Shown: positions 49,131-60,352 of the stretch, piece after piece
How positions within the stretch are numbered: position 1 is the stretch's first letter
Layout: every line of letters begins with the position of its first letter
Source of the DNA: Monarcha castaneiventris obscurior
Lineage: Eukaryota; Chordata; Aves; Passeriformes; Monarchidae
Length of the DNA: 64,000 nt
Assembly (NCBI GenBank): GCA_026261815.1
Contig: JAMPIT010000230.1
Coordinates: 8,245,001 to 8,309,000 of the forward strand
Reading direction: 5' to 3'
Translations under genes and position numbers: made by a program
The notes under the pieces: generated by a model
What the model saw: the letters and a program-made list of their open reading frames with translations, nothing else
Told to the model about the DNA's origin: nothing
Database searches by the model: none

Positions 49131-49200
49131 TAAATTGCATGCACCCATTAATGCACTCATTTAAACATGCAATTTAAATGCTAATTGATGTTAATTCAGC
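49131..49200. promoter_or_regulatory. Palindromic POU/homeodomain-site cluster
   Basis: taaattgcatg (49131-49141) and its exact reverse complement catgcaattta (49166-49176) form an 11-bp inverted repeat around a 24-base spacer. A second perfect inverted repeat, catttaaa/tttaaatg (49158-49165 and 49173-49180), overlaps the right arm. TTGCAT resembles half of an octamer (POU) site. The spacer and right flank add cattaatgc, gctaattgatg and gttaattc, which are homeodomain-type words. The density suggests a developmental enhancer. This is inferred from motif texture only. Confidence 0.28.
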
Positions 49201-49731
49201 CCAGCACTAGTGTTCAGCTGTTAGTCACATACTGTAACCTGGCTGAAGCAGTAGCAGTAAGGGGCTTGGCAGGGTAGTATAAACTCAGGGATCAATTCAA
49301 TGTATGGTGAGTTGGTTTCACTTAATTTTTTATTATATGTGTAATTACAACTAGCTGAATACAGGCAAGAAAATGAATTGTGACCGTTCTGCCACTGCGT
49401 GCTGACCACTCATTAAATGAATAGTATTTTCCATCTTTTACATTGCCTGAAATCATTCTGTGTCTCAAATGATCTTGAAGTTCTATATTAAAATGCTAAG
49501 GTTTAACAACAGAAACAACTAAGAAGTCCCAAGGAAAGTGAAACCTTTTCTTTTGATGTTAATGGAATGCTCTTTAAAATTTTACCTTATTTTAATTTAG
49601 TCTTTTAGGTGAGAAAAAAAAAGATCAGTTGAAAAATACTGCTATGCAGAAAAGCTACGAGTTAGTCATGTCACTGAAAACCAGTTGTTTACGAAGGTGT
49701 CTATACTTACCAAAACTCCTTGTATTAACTT
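49201..49731. other. Gene-free stretch
   Basis: Unique sequence; a minus-strand frame at 49221-49409 has no recognised domain. Confidence 0.55.
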
Positions 49732-49750
49732 AGAGTGAAAATTTCACTCT
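49732..49750. repeat. Near-perfect 19-bp palindrome
   Basis: agagtgaaa and tttcactct flank a single central a, so the whole is a palindrome apart from its middle base. The half gtgaaa resembles an interferon-regulatory or nuclear-receptor type word, but a single site is weak evidence. Confidence 0.8.
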
Positions 49751-52700
49751 GTGGTTATATTTTTCAAGTTCATCTGCAATCTCGTGGTAAATTTAATAAA
49801 TACTCTAGATGTTTAGTGAAATGTTGTTAATCCACCTGTTAGTGTTCAGTTCCTGTTACTCAAAGTTATTAATGATAAAAGAAAGGTTACAAAATGCAAA
49901 TACTTGTGGCTGATAAATAGTAAATTTTGTAGGTTAACTTGTTCTTAGTGATCAGTTTGGCCTGCTTTCTTGTTAATATAAGAGGTTAAACACAATGATG
50001 GAGGTGGTAGGGTTTTTGTTAAGCAGCCAGAGTGTAGATTTGGCTCATGATGTGTGTTAATATCATCTCCATACGCTATAAACCTGCTGGGTCAAATTCT
50101 GGGCTTTCTGCCAGGTGCTGTGCTCAGTTACGCTGCTGTGAACCTGTGGCAGGGATGTAGTTTCAGGGGTGAAACAAGGGGCAAAATGTTGCCCGGTTTG
50201 CTGAAGCCTTATAAAAACTGGAAGTGATGGAAGGCCCAATTCTTTGCTGTTTGCACCTAGGAAAAGTAAGTGTAAAATGCTAACAGATTGACTGCTGCAG
50301 TTTGGTCATTTGAAACAGTGATGTAGAGCTGCTGTCGGGAGGATGCAGGCGCTGCAGTGTGTAACTCCCCATGAAGGGCTTGATTTGAGCCCATCCTGTG
50401 CACAAACTCTTAACTGCTCAAGTGACTTTTGATAAGGACACAATTCACGTAAAGCTGAAGATTTTAAAAAATGACAAAGCAGCCTCCTAGAGAACTTTGT
50501 GTGGGAACGATTCTGGGATTTAAGGATTGCCATATAAAGGCCCATTGCAGAGGAAATTGAAGAGGGGAACTGTGAGGCAGAGGGAAAAAAACACACACCA
50601 GAATGTCATAACTGTGTATTTATCCAAAATTATATCTTTAATTCATCATCTGCATTTGTAAGATTGTGGTCTTTGCAACTTGCTTGCTATGATACAGGGA
50701 TGTTATAAATCCAGTATCTCAGTAACTGTTTTACTACTGAATGACAGTATAATTTCAAATGATTTTTTAAGGTACATTTCTGAGTTCATTTTTTTATTTT
50801 TTTTCTCTCCAGGAAGGTTGAGAGAGATGGTAAGTTGGGGGGGGATTTGTTCGAAGGTGAAGGGGGTATGAGATTTTAAATTGCTTGGCTTATTGGTAGT
50901 GGTTTATCTTAAATTGTGCTGCTGCTCTATATTTTTAAATTATGTCAAGGGCACCTAGACCATATGGAATGAAAGGAAAATAATGATTTAAGAGTGTATC
51001 TATCTATTTCAAGAACATTCTCATAATGTGTCAGCAGAATCACATGGTCTACACTATCCAAGAGGGAAGATAGGTCTAAAATAACCAGTTTGAAGTGATG
51101 GTTAAAGCTGTCACATGTGTCTACAGTTGGGCACCTAAATCCAGCTCCAAAAGCTCATTAAAGGAATGTCTAGTTCTTACTGCTTTGTGACTACTCAGCA
51201 CTTCTGGTGCTATTCTGATATTAAAAAAGGATTTCAGAGATAGTGAAGGTTTTGCCAGGAAGTAAAGCTTCTGGCTTTGTAATGCATTTAAAAATATATG
51301 TGGTCCAACCTGGAGTTACTGGTTGTTTTGTCATAGTACTCTTGTAAGTTTTTCTCAACTCTAGGAGTTTACAAAAATTTTATAACTATTAAGATTATTT
51401 ATATAAAAAGTAAATGTTTCAAAAAAGCTTTCATAACTGATTCCTGAGAATATGAATCTGGATTGGATGATATCATAGGTGTCTTCACTTGTTTTAATTT
51501 ATGCACAAGTCTGAAAGAGTAGTTCTGCAGTACTTACTGACTCTTGGTAGTAAGCTGGTACATAAAATGACTCTTCTTTCCTTAAACCAGTGGCTTTTTC
51601 AGATGCTTTTATTTAATGCAGGTTAATAGAAAATGTTTTCTGAAATCTGTATAGAATTAAGTGCCTTGCTCTATCTGAGCTAACTCTTTCAGTGAGATAT
51701 ATATACTCAAGGAACTCTACTAAATGTGTCTCACAGCAGTAGTGAAATGGCTCTCTGTGTCATAGCTCCCACAGAGAGGAGCTCCACAGTAGTCATTAGT
51801 AGTACAGGAAACATGAAAGGTGGCAACTGAGACCTGAGCCTTCCCTGCAAGAGGAAATCAAAGCCCAGTGGCTCTACCACTGCTGGCTATTTCAACAAAA
51901 AGCAGGCAGCTTTAAAAATGAGCAGTAGGCATGGAAATGGTGGGATAAGTGGCACTGAACCAGCTACAGAAAAGATGTAATTTCTGACCCAGGAGTCAGA
52001 CAATGAGTTTGACCTGTACAGGAATGTGGTTTTCTCCAGCCTTTTTTTTCCAATTATTTTCTTAGGGATCTTTACCTGTAGGAAAATAGCGAGGGTAATG
52101 TAAATAAAATTGAAATCTCAAATGCAGGTGGGTGTGGACAGGGCCATAGGTTCAGAGTGGTAAAATCAGCTTCTGTGAAAAACTGCTTTCCTTGTAACCT
52201 TGTGGATCAGTAATCTTCCATTCCTAATCCTGTCTGGAAGACACACTACCTGCTGCAGACTCTTCTTCCTCAGCAAGTTCTTTGCTACTATCAATAGCTG
52301 CTGGACTCAGTGGGTAAAAGCTGACACACTCTGGAAGTTGACACACCTACATCTGTCTCACTGTTCTTGTAGTGCTTTGCTAAAACCCTCTGGATTTCTG
52401 TGCAGAGTCTGCCTACTGTTTATTGTACTGAAAACTGCAGGGCAAAACCAAAGGCTAAAAAAATTCTAAGAAGAAGCTCAGAAGAAGCTGATAGAGACTA
52501 AGAGTAGTCTCTTTAATGGGTCAGGGGAATAACAGGACTGATTTGTTTTCCAGGAGAAGGGCTGAGATTCTAGATAGAGGCAAGTGGCTCTTTGTGACTC
52601 TTGACTGTCCTCAGACAACCGATTTTTCAGTGCCACAAAATAATTTGTTTTAATTTCCTAAAGATGATTTCAAGTTCTCTTTGGCAGGAAATACTATTAA

Positions 52701-55700
52701 GTTCTTCCCTGTGGAAAATGTTCTTAACCCTACAGGCCTATCACCAATACAGAGCTTTACTCAGTCAGCTACAAAAGCTTTCATTTAAGCAGAAAACACT
52801 GCACGGTCAGTAAGTGGAAGGAAAAATAGAAAGCTGAGTTTTGAAAGCAGGAAGAGACAAGTAAGTGTTCTCAAGAAACAGGAGTGAAATGGAGAGCCAA
52901 TTGTCTAGAACTGTAGTATGGGCATCCTCACCTCCAAGAATAATGCAGGGAAGCAAAAGGCTTTTAGCACTCCAGGGAGAGATCACATCACAACTTACAT
53001 TTCCTATGATGTGTGTAATGAGAGGATCTAGAAGAGGGATAGATTTTTTCTGGTGTGTGGTGCCACAGGCTGGTACATTTTGCAAGGTGTAAGGTTGGGT
53101 CAGCCCAGAGCTGGGAGCTGGAGGACAAAAGCTCTTGTGAAAGACTGGGAAGACAGAGGTTCTCTCCTCAAGGTCCAAGTTCAGCAGAAATTTGACATGG
53201 CTGCTCAACAAAGGCTTGCTTCTTTAAGAGGCAGAATGTCTTTGTTCCGGATGAGCTCCTTCCAACAGGCTTAGGTTCTTATATTTTAGAAAGAAAGAAA
53301 GCCTTGAATGCCACCTGGAAATAATAATAATTTGCTGGTTGCCATAAACCATCAGGTAAACTCCATAGGGGAAATTGAGCCTCTAACCCATAGTGGACAG
53401 CAACTGGCTGGAACATCAGTGCCCTAACACAATAATAAAATCACATGTCATTCAAAATGGACAGTGGAAAACCAGGCAGTAAGAAACAAAGGCCCAGAAC
53501 TACTAAGTAAGTGGGTGCCCAGCTGCCAGGGAATTTAAAGCTGTGTAAGACTTGCCAAAGATTTTAAAAATGTCTCACTTTTATGTCAAAAGCAGAACCC
53601 AGCATTCAAGCCCTAAATTGGAGCATTAAGTCCAGCTCCATGTATTAGCAATACATGCTCCTTGGTGGACTAGGCAGAGATTTCTCCTGAGCTGAACTTT
53701 TTAGCAAATCTTTTGGCACAGCTTTCCACAGGCTCCTTATTTTTTGTGAAAATATTAAGTAAAATAAAACGAAAAGTCAAGTTTCTTACCAACTGATGTG
53801 TTTCAGAAATTATTATAATAGGACACTGAATGGTTCCTAAAATGTACTTTTCTCCTACCTGAAAGCAAAAGCTAATAGCAGATAATAAGAGCCCAATATG
53901 TCTTATTGTTATCTGTCTCAGTAAAAGCTGTTCCATTTGCCCTCCAATCATTTTTTTAATAAAACTTCAGAGAAAATTGCACATATGTGGATTCATTGAA
54001 ACAGGCTGTAATGTTTTGCTAATTGTGTCACATATAACACAGCAGGCCAATTTTTTGAAAGGAATAACAGGTGAATAATCACTCCATCTGAATTCTGCTA
54101 AATAAAAGTAATCCCTAAATCTTAGTATCTTTCGCAGGGGTTAAGCCTCTTTCTGGGCCACACTCTCATCTGTGCCACTCACTAGCATAAAAGACGCAAA
54201 TGTATTCTTCCTTTCTTGCTATGCACTTTATTTTCAGGGAGACCAACTTCCTACCAGTACTGAACAGCATTTTATACAACAAAAAACCTGTTCTTTTTGC
54301 TATGGATTCTTGAAAATGTCCATAGCCCTTTGTGCATGCTAAAGATCTAGAAACTCAGAAATGCAGATCTACAACTCGATGCCATATGTTGTTTAGAACA
54401 TGAGCAAGGAATACCTGAGGTGATACCCATGGTAAATTCAAGTTTAGAAGGGCAGAAGATTGGAATGCTGTTTCTGAACTGCCTGACATTTTGTCTCTGT
54501 GTCTGTGAGAGGAGTTAGGGCACTGCAGAAGTAGGGCCATGCCGCACTGGACTTAGTTAAGGAGTTTCTGCCAGCAGAGTCCAACTTATTGCAGTCTGGC
54601 CCTGCCTTTATTCTTCAATAAATACATGGCATCCCTTAAGCAAGCCCAACTACCACCTTGCTGCTACCATGTTGGCTTTGCTGGAATTTTCCTCAGTACT
54701 CTTGTCCTCGCAAAAGATAGTTCTACTCTTTGTTTGCTTCTCCTGCTCAGTTTCCTAGTTCCTTGCATTGCTAAGTTACTGGGGTGCATCCTGGCTGCAG
54801 AGAAAGGCGATGACGTCCCACTTCATTTGCTGGCCAAAAGCTGCTTGAGCAGCTCTTGCTGACACCAGTGTTAAAATTGCACATCTGGTGGCTCACATTG
54901 CTCTGCCACCCAGCTGAGCGGACAGTCTTTGGGAAATAAACAGCCTGTGAAGTGCCATCAAGTTTGCATTTCTGTCTCTTCTCAGCTGTTTCCCTCCTAC
55001 CCCTCCCCACCTTCACTCCTGTTCCCATCTTGCTTCTGGCTCTATCCACAAGCCTAAATCCAAGAAGGATCAGAGCAGTATTAAAGTTTCTTAGTTTCCC
55101 TTAAAATTGCATTATCAGTCTGCTGAAGGGGATGTGGTAAAACAGCAAGGGACTGAAGAATATGTGGCAGTGAGTTTAAGTGGGGAATCAGGGGATTAGC
55201 AGTGAATAGGAACAAAGAAGTTTGAAAAGGAGAAAAATGCTGGGAATGAGCTTCAGGGGAAAGAAATCAGCCAGAGTAATACTGTGTTGTGAAGGAAGGT
55301 GCTGTTAGGCAGAGGATATAAACTTAGGAAGAAATGTTTGAAAATAAAGAAGATCAAAGAGGTTTGATAGGAAATAGAAATATGGTAAAAGGAAACCTAT
55401 AGTAGTAACAGGAATAATTATAGTTCAATAATATGAATAGTTCAAATAAGCAGAATAAAACAAAGAAACAGAAGTGAAAAAGATTACACAGGTAATAAAT
55501 ATTTGGTATAGCTATACAGTGAGGCAGATGGTTTATATGTGGATACATCACAGGGAATGTAAGGGAAAAGAATGATGTTATAAAACAGGAAGAAAAAAAC
55601 GAACAGACAAAGCATTTATATTTACAAGAAGTACCCTACAAGACTTGATTTTACACACTCTATTATGTATTTAAATAGCCTTTGACACAGGAAAAAGAAA

Positions 55701-57759
55701 GGCAACAATAATTTGTAGGTCTTACAAATAAACTTCAATGTACAGTAAATGCTGAAATACTGCAGTGATGATTCATGTTAGAAAATAATTTTCAAATGCA
55801 AGGAGAAGATGCTGAGCAGGACTTTCCCTCCTGAGTCAGCTTCTGCACAGGGTATTTAGAAAGAAGCATAGATGGCTTTAAAACTAATTTTTATGTCTCT
55901 TTTGACATTTAATTGAAGCAATTTCTTATGTAAAAGTTTGATTTCTCCATTATACAATCCTTATTAAAGTTTAAGCAGAACAATTTGAAATGTCAGGATA
56001 ATAAACCATGAAAAATAGAAATAAATATGCAGCATCTCAGGTTTTATTACAGACTTACATGACTATATACATTGGAAAAAGTAGTATGAATAGCTGTTGA
56101 GAGAAGAATGTGGAGGCTGATAATCAGATCTGGAACAGCTTGCTGATTTGAAAGTGAGATAAATGTCTAAGCACTGCTAGAAAGTATTAACCAAAATCTT
56201 ACTATGTTCTGAACATTTCACTGATGAGCTTAAGTAGGTTGTACATGAACAGAGATGCTCCAGCTGACTGGAGAGAGTTTTACGGTGTGTGAGGGAGTAG
56301 GTGAGTACAGGGAGTACGGAGAGTACAGCTCCTCAAGAAGAGGGGTTTGCTAGTTGCAACCAGAAAGACACCACTAAGATTATAGTCTTTAAATTCAGTA
56401 AAGAAGCGAAGAAAAGAAATTGCTATTCTCAACATTATCTAACTAAAACTTCTATAAACTTAACCATGCCCTTGAAACCATGTGAGGAATTAATAGTGTT
56501 ATTTACTTGCCAGGATTCTACCTCATGTAACTTAGATGATGGTGGTTAATTTTGTCTTAAAATTGCTACTAAAAATGGATAAGAAGAAAGGTTGAAAAAA
56601 TGGTATCTTTTAAATTACATACCCAAATTACCCATAGTATGCCAATACCTTTCTCATCCCAGCTCTTGTAATAAAAAAAACCTCACCCTATATTTCCCAG
56701 AGGTTTTCCCCTTACCTGTTGAAACTCTACTCTGCTTTCTGCATGGCTTCAAGCACAATTTAAACCTATTTGGTTCCAGAGCCACTGGATTGTCTCCGAT
56801 TTCATGTATACCTATGCTATGTTTCTTAGAAACAGATACAGGATGTCTTGGGTTGGGGCAATGTATTGCAGAAAAGATGGAGCTTCCTACCTCGCTTTCA
56901 TTCCCAAGATGTTTGCTTGTATCACTGTTGCTTCTCTAAGCCCTTCAAAAGTAAAAGAGGGAAAGTACCCTCTCCTGAAAAGGCAGTGTACTTAAGCTTA
57001 TAACCAGAAAACTCATTTGAAATTAGTAAAATTCAGTGTAAATATGTAATTAAGAAAATAGGGCTAAGCTTATAAATTTCCTGCCTGCTTGACTTTTGGT
57101 AGTACATAGAGGTTGGTCCAAATCACACAGAGTCACATTGAATTAGAAGTATTAGAAGAAGCTATCAGCTTAAGATTAGGCATCTGGCTGTAAGCTCGTG
57201 TATGGAGATCAGGCAATACAGATTAGAAAGCAATTAGCTTATCCTAAAATATGTGCTTTTATCTGCTTACTGAATAACTCTCTCGACTCTGTTTGTGCTG
57301 ATCAGGACCTTGTAGCTCTCGGGTGTCATTTGAGATGCATTTCATGTCATGCCACAGGAATCTGCAATGGTACTTCCCATTCCCATCTCCCTCAGGCATC
57401 ATAGATGCCACCAATCATCTATGTCTAGTCAGCAACTGAAGCAAGGAATTGAGACACTGCACAGTTAAATCTGTGTTATTGCAACCTGAGTCTGCACTCC
57501 AGTCAGTAATGGGACCCATCTCTGTTTATCAGTGCATCACCACTGCAGAAGCAGCTTTCCAGTGCATTCAGTGATTTCCAGTTATATTTTGTGTTCGTGG
57601 AAGTAAATTCAATGTATTTATCAAGGACAGTTTTCTCCTGGATCAGAAGGCATTCATTTCATAGCAGAAGAGAACAAAAAGCAAAACCAATTAGAATTCT
57701 CCCAGGAGGAGATGTGAGGATTTAAAGCAACAGAGAATGTAGCAGAAGAACAAATGGGT
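49751..57759. other. Gene-free stretch of about 8 kb
   Basis: No gene, RNA gene or transposon could be supported. The longest open frames are 134 codons (52807-53211 minus) and 115 codons (56592-56939 plus). Both overlap other frames and lack known domains. Small details: a G8 run near 50838-50845 and a purine-rich part at about 55200-55480. Confidence 0.5.
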
Positions 57760-57850
57760 GTTAATTGTCTGATTTTAATATTAACTTGAAAACAATAAGC
57801 TTTGTTATTGCAAAGTCAGGAGGGCCTGGAAAAACTTAATTGAAATGCTG
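57760..57850. promoter_or_regulatory. Candidate element with paired SOX-type words
   Basis: The segment carries gttaattgtctg, ttttaatattaac and then aacaataagctttgttattg (57791-57810). In the last block ACAATA faces TTTGTTATTG across agc, a head-to-head arrangement like that bound by SOX dimers. Further TAAT words follow (acttaattgaaatg). Conservation is unknown and the motif could be chance in AT-rich DNA. Confidence 0.18.
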
Positions 57851-60140
57851 GGAACATAGTAAGATTTAAAGTGGGCCTTGATATATTTAGGGAAGACATT
57901 CTCTGGGATCAGCAATCCTATATCCAGTGTCTACACCACCTCCTTGAAAGGTTTGCTTGCAGGCATTTCCTTGCAGATATACTAGCTTGCTGTCAGATAT
58001 GAAAATGTTAAAGAACAAACCAAAGAACAAACCATACCCGCAATTCCCATTGTCCCCAAACAGTTGTCATTTATCCCAGCTGATTCCAGCACTACAGTGA
58101 AGTGGGTGAGCACTTGAGATAGATCAGACAGCTGGTAAGCTGGGTAAGGAAGATGCATGTTAAAACATGAGGTGTGAAAGCTGCTGTAAAAATAAAAGAA
58201 AAGAGGCTTTTTTTGTGGGTAGTATTTGATGTAGATGACAGGATGGGCAGTATGTCACAATAAAAGGCTATCATTATTACTCTACATTTTGTTTATCTAC
58301 TAAAATAATTAGTCTACTGTGACCCAAATGGGTAAAAATGATGTGGTTATAATAAAAACTAATTCATAATTTCTGTGTGAAATAGAACAAAGTTTTTTGA
58401 ATTTTACATGAAATTTCTATTGGTAAAATCAGCTGAGCCATGGGTCTGAGTCTGTATCAAAATTAACTCAGATGACATCAGCCCATGTCTCAAGAAACTG
58501 GAATTATAGAGGTGAAAGTGACAATTAGTGCACTCAACTAAATAAATCACATGGAGTAGGATACATGAAAAGTAATAAAACAGTGCAATAACATCTCCTT
58601 CTTCCATCCAGAGACAAAAAAATAAACACAAGGATGTTAATCTTTCTAAATCTCAATTTCAGCTCTTCACATGCTCACTATTAAATGGCTCCCTGACTAG
58701 GGTACAAGCTGCCCATAGTCATTTACAATGCCTAAACTCCTCCCATGTTTCATCCATTTCACACAGCCATTCAAATATGTGGTATCATTACCTAATGAAG
58801 ATGATGTGGAAGTATACTGGCCAAATTTATCCTATTTCCCCGGCAGTCTCTTTTCTTTATGCCCGCTATTTACTTTGGGTATTTGTTTAGGAGTTAGTAG
58901 AGGTATTAAAATATTTTTTTCCTTCCATAAGTAAGGGAGGCACAAGAAAAAAGAAACCTGCTAGTTAAAATTTTAAAAAATTATTATTTTGCATTTAAGG
59001 ATGAAATCCTTGAAGCAGACATTCTGCCTAGGTGGAAATGGTTAAAAATAAGTTGTTGCATGATCATAATTAATAATGTATAGAATAAAAATAACATCGA
59101 TAATTAGCATTCAATTAGCATTTATCTTTCAGTTTAATGTCTCCTATGGCTCTTCAGTTTATATGTCACTGGCTTATTGCTAGAAACTTCAAACTTTTTT
59201 TAGGATGACTAAAACCCTTGATGAGCTGATTATTGGTATGCTGAAGTCATTATCATTTAATGTTATCTCATTTTCTTCCTGTTCCTCTCTACCTGAGGCA
59301 ACTGATAAACAAGTACAAGGAAGTCCCTTATTACACAGTCTTTCATTAAACTGTGAAATTTTTTGCTATGGAAATTGTGGAAACTATAGTTTTGCCTGAA
59401 TTGAGAAAGACATAACCTCATAACTGTAGGGTTATTAAGCACAATGGATTGTGACATCTAATCAAATGACATCTGAGCCAATCATCTTAATACCTTTCAC
59501 AACTGATGGAGAGAAATAGGCCAGTGAGGGCTTAATTAATCTCATCCAAAAATAAATGTCTGAAATAGGTCAGGAGAACCTCTGTGGAGAGGTGAGGTTG
59601 ATCTTACCCTGCTGAATACTCACAGGGAACCCCTACAGCACGGGTCAGGGTGAAATGGATGAGCACACTGGTGAAATATCACCATATACCTGTATCCTTT
59701 CATATTCCTCTCTCAGCGCTGGTTTTTTGGACACTCCTGGGTGCAGGATAATGGAGCACACTGGTCTCTCTCTGGACAGAAATAGCCACTGTACTGTCCC
59801 TTACAGTCTCCACACCACGGAATGTTAATGTTTGGCTCTAGAGATGTCCAAATGTAACAGGCATACCATATGCGTGGCTGCAGTGTCTGGATTCTAGGTA
59901 ATACTCACCTCTTGCTGAGGCTGGCTCTAGTACCCAGAGGTGCACCTTCTCAGAGATTCCTGCAGCGGAGGGATAGGATCCTGTAGGAGCTGTCCTTTTT
60001 GTGGTACTACTGGCTCCCTCTGCTCCCAAGCAGTTTGTGCCTCAGGGCTTTTTGCACTTTGAAATACATTTTATGCTGCTGGTAGTGTAAAGAAGGCTGG
60101 CTAGTTTTAGACAATAAGTTATGCAGTCTGAGACAAATGG
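57851..60140. other. Gene-free stretch
   Basis: Unique sequence with a less AT-rich patch at 59580-60050. The patch shows short frames on both strands but no recognised family and may be an unrecognised old retroelement. Confidence 0.5.
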
Positions 60141-60170
60141 AAGGCTAATAGTTAAAGCAGTAACTACTGT
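60141..60170. repeat. Repeated hairpin, copy 1
   Basis: aaggctaatagttaaagcag then taactactgt. It contains a 6-bp stem tagtta/taacta (60149-60154 and 60161-60166) with loop aagcag. It is matched by a second copy about 180 bases downstream in the same orientation. Confidence 0.7.
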
Positions 60171-60322
60171 AAGTAAGTAACTTCTGCAGAACTGTTTCTG
60201 TTTTCTGCCTCCGTACTCCTGAATTTTCTACCACAGGCATGTCTGCTGGTTTTAAGCTAGAATCTTAGATCCTTCTTTATTGAAATTGTTCTGCACAAGT
60301 TCGTGGCTAAAATTGTCATCCA
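60171..60322. other. Spacer between repeated hairpins
   Basis: Unique sequence of about 150 bases with no clear internal repeat. Confidence 0.5.
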
Positions 60323-60352
60323 AAGGCTAGTAGTTAAAAGAGTAACTACTAC
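60323..60352. repeat. Repeated hairpin, copy 2
   Basis: aaaggctagtagttaaaaga then gtaactacta. It matches copy 1 across most of about 30 bases and forms a perfect 9-bp stem tagtagtta/taactacta (60328-60336 and 60343-60351) with loop aaagag. Loop length, six bases, is the same in both copies although the stems differ in length. Confidence 0.7.
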
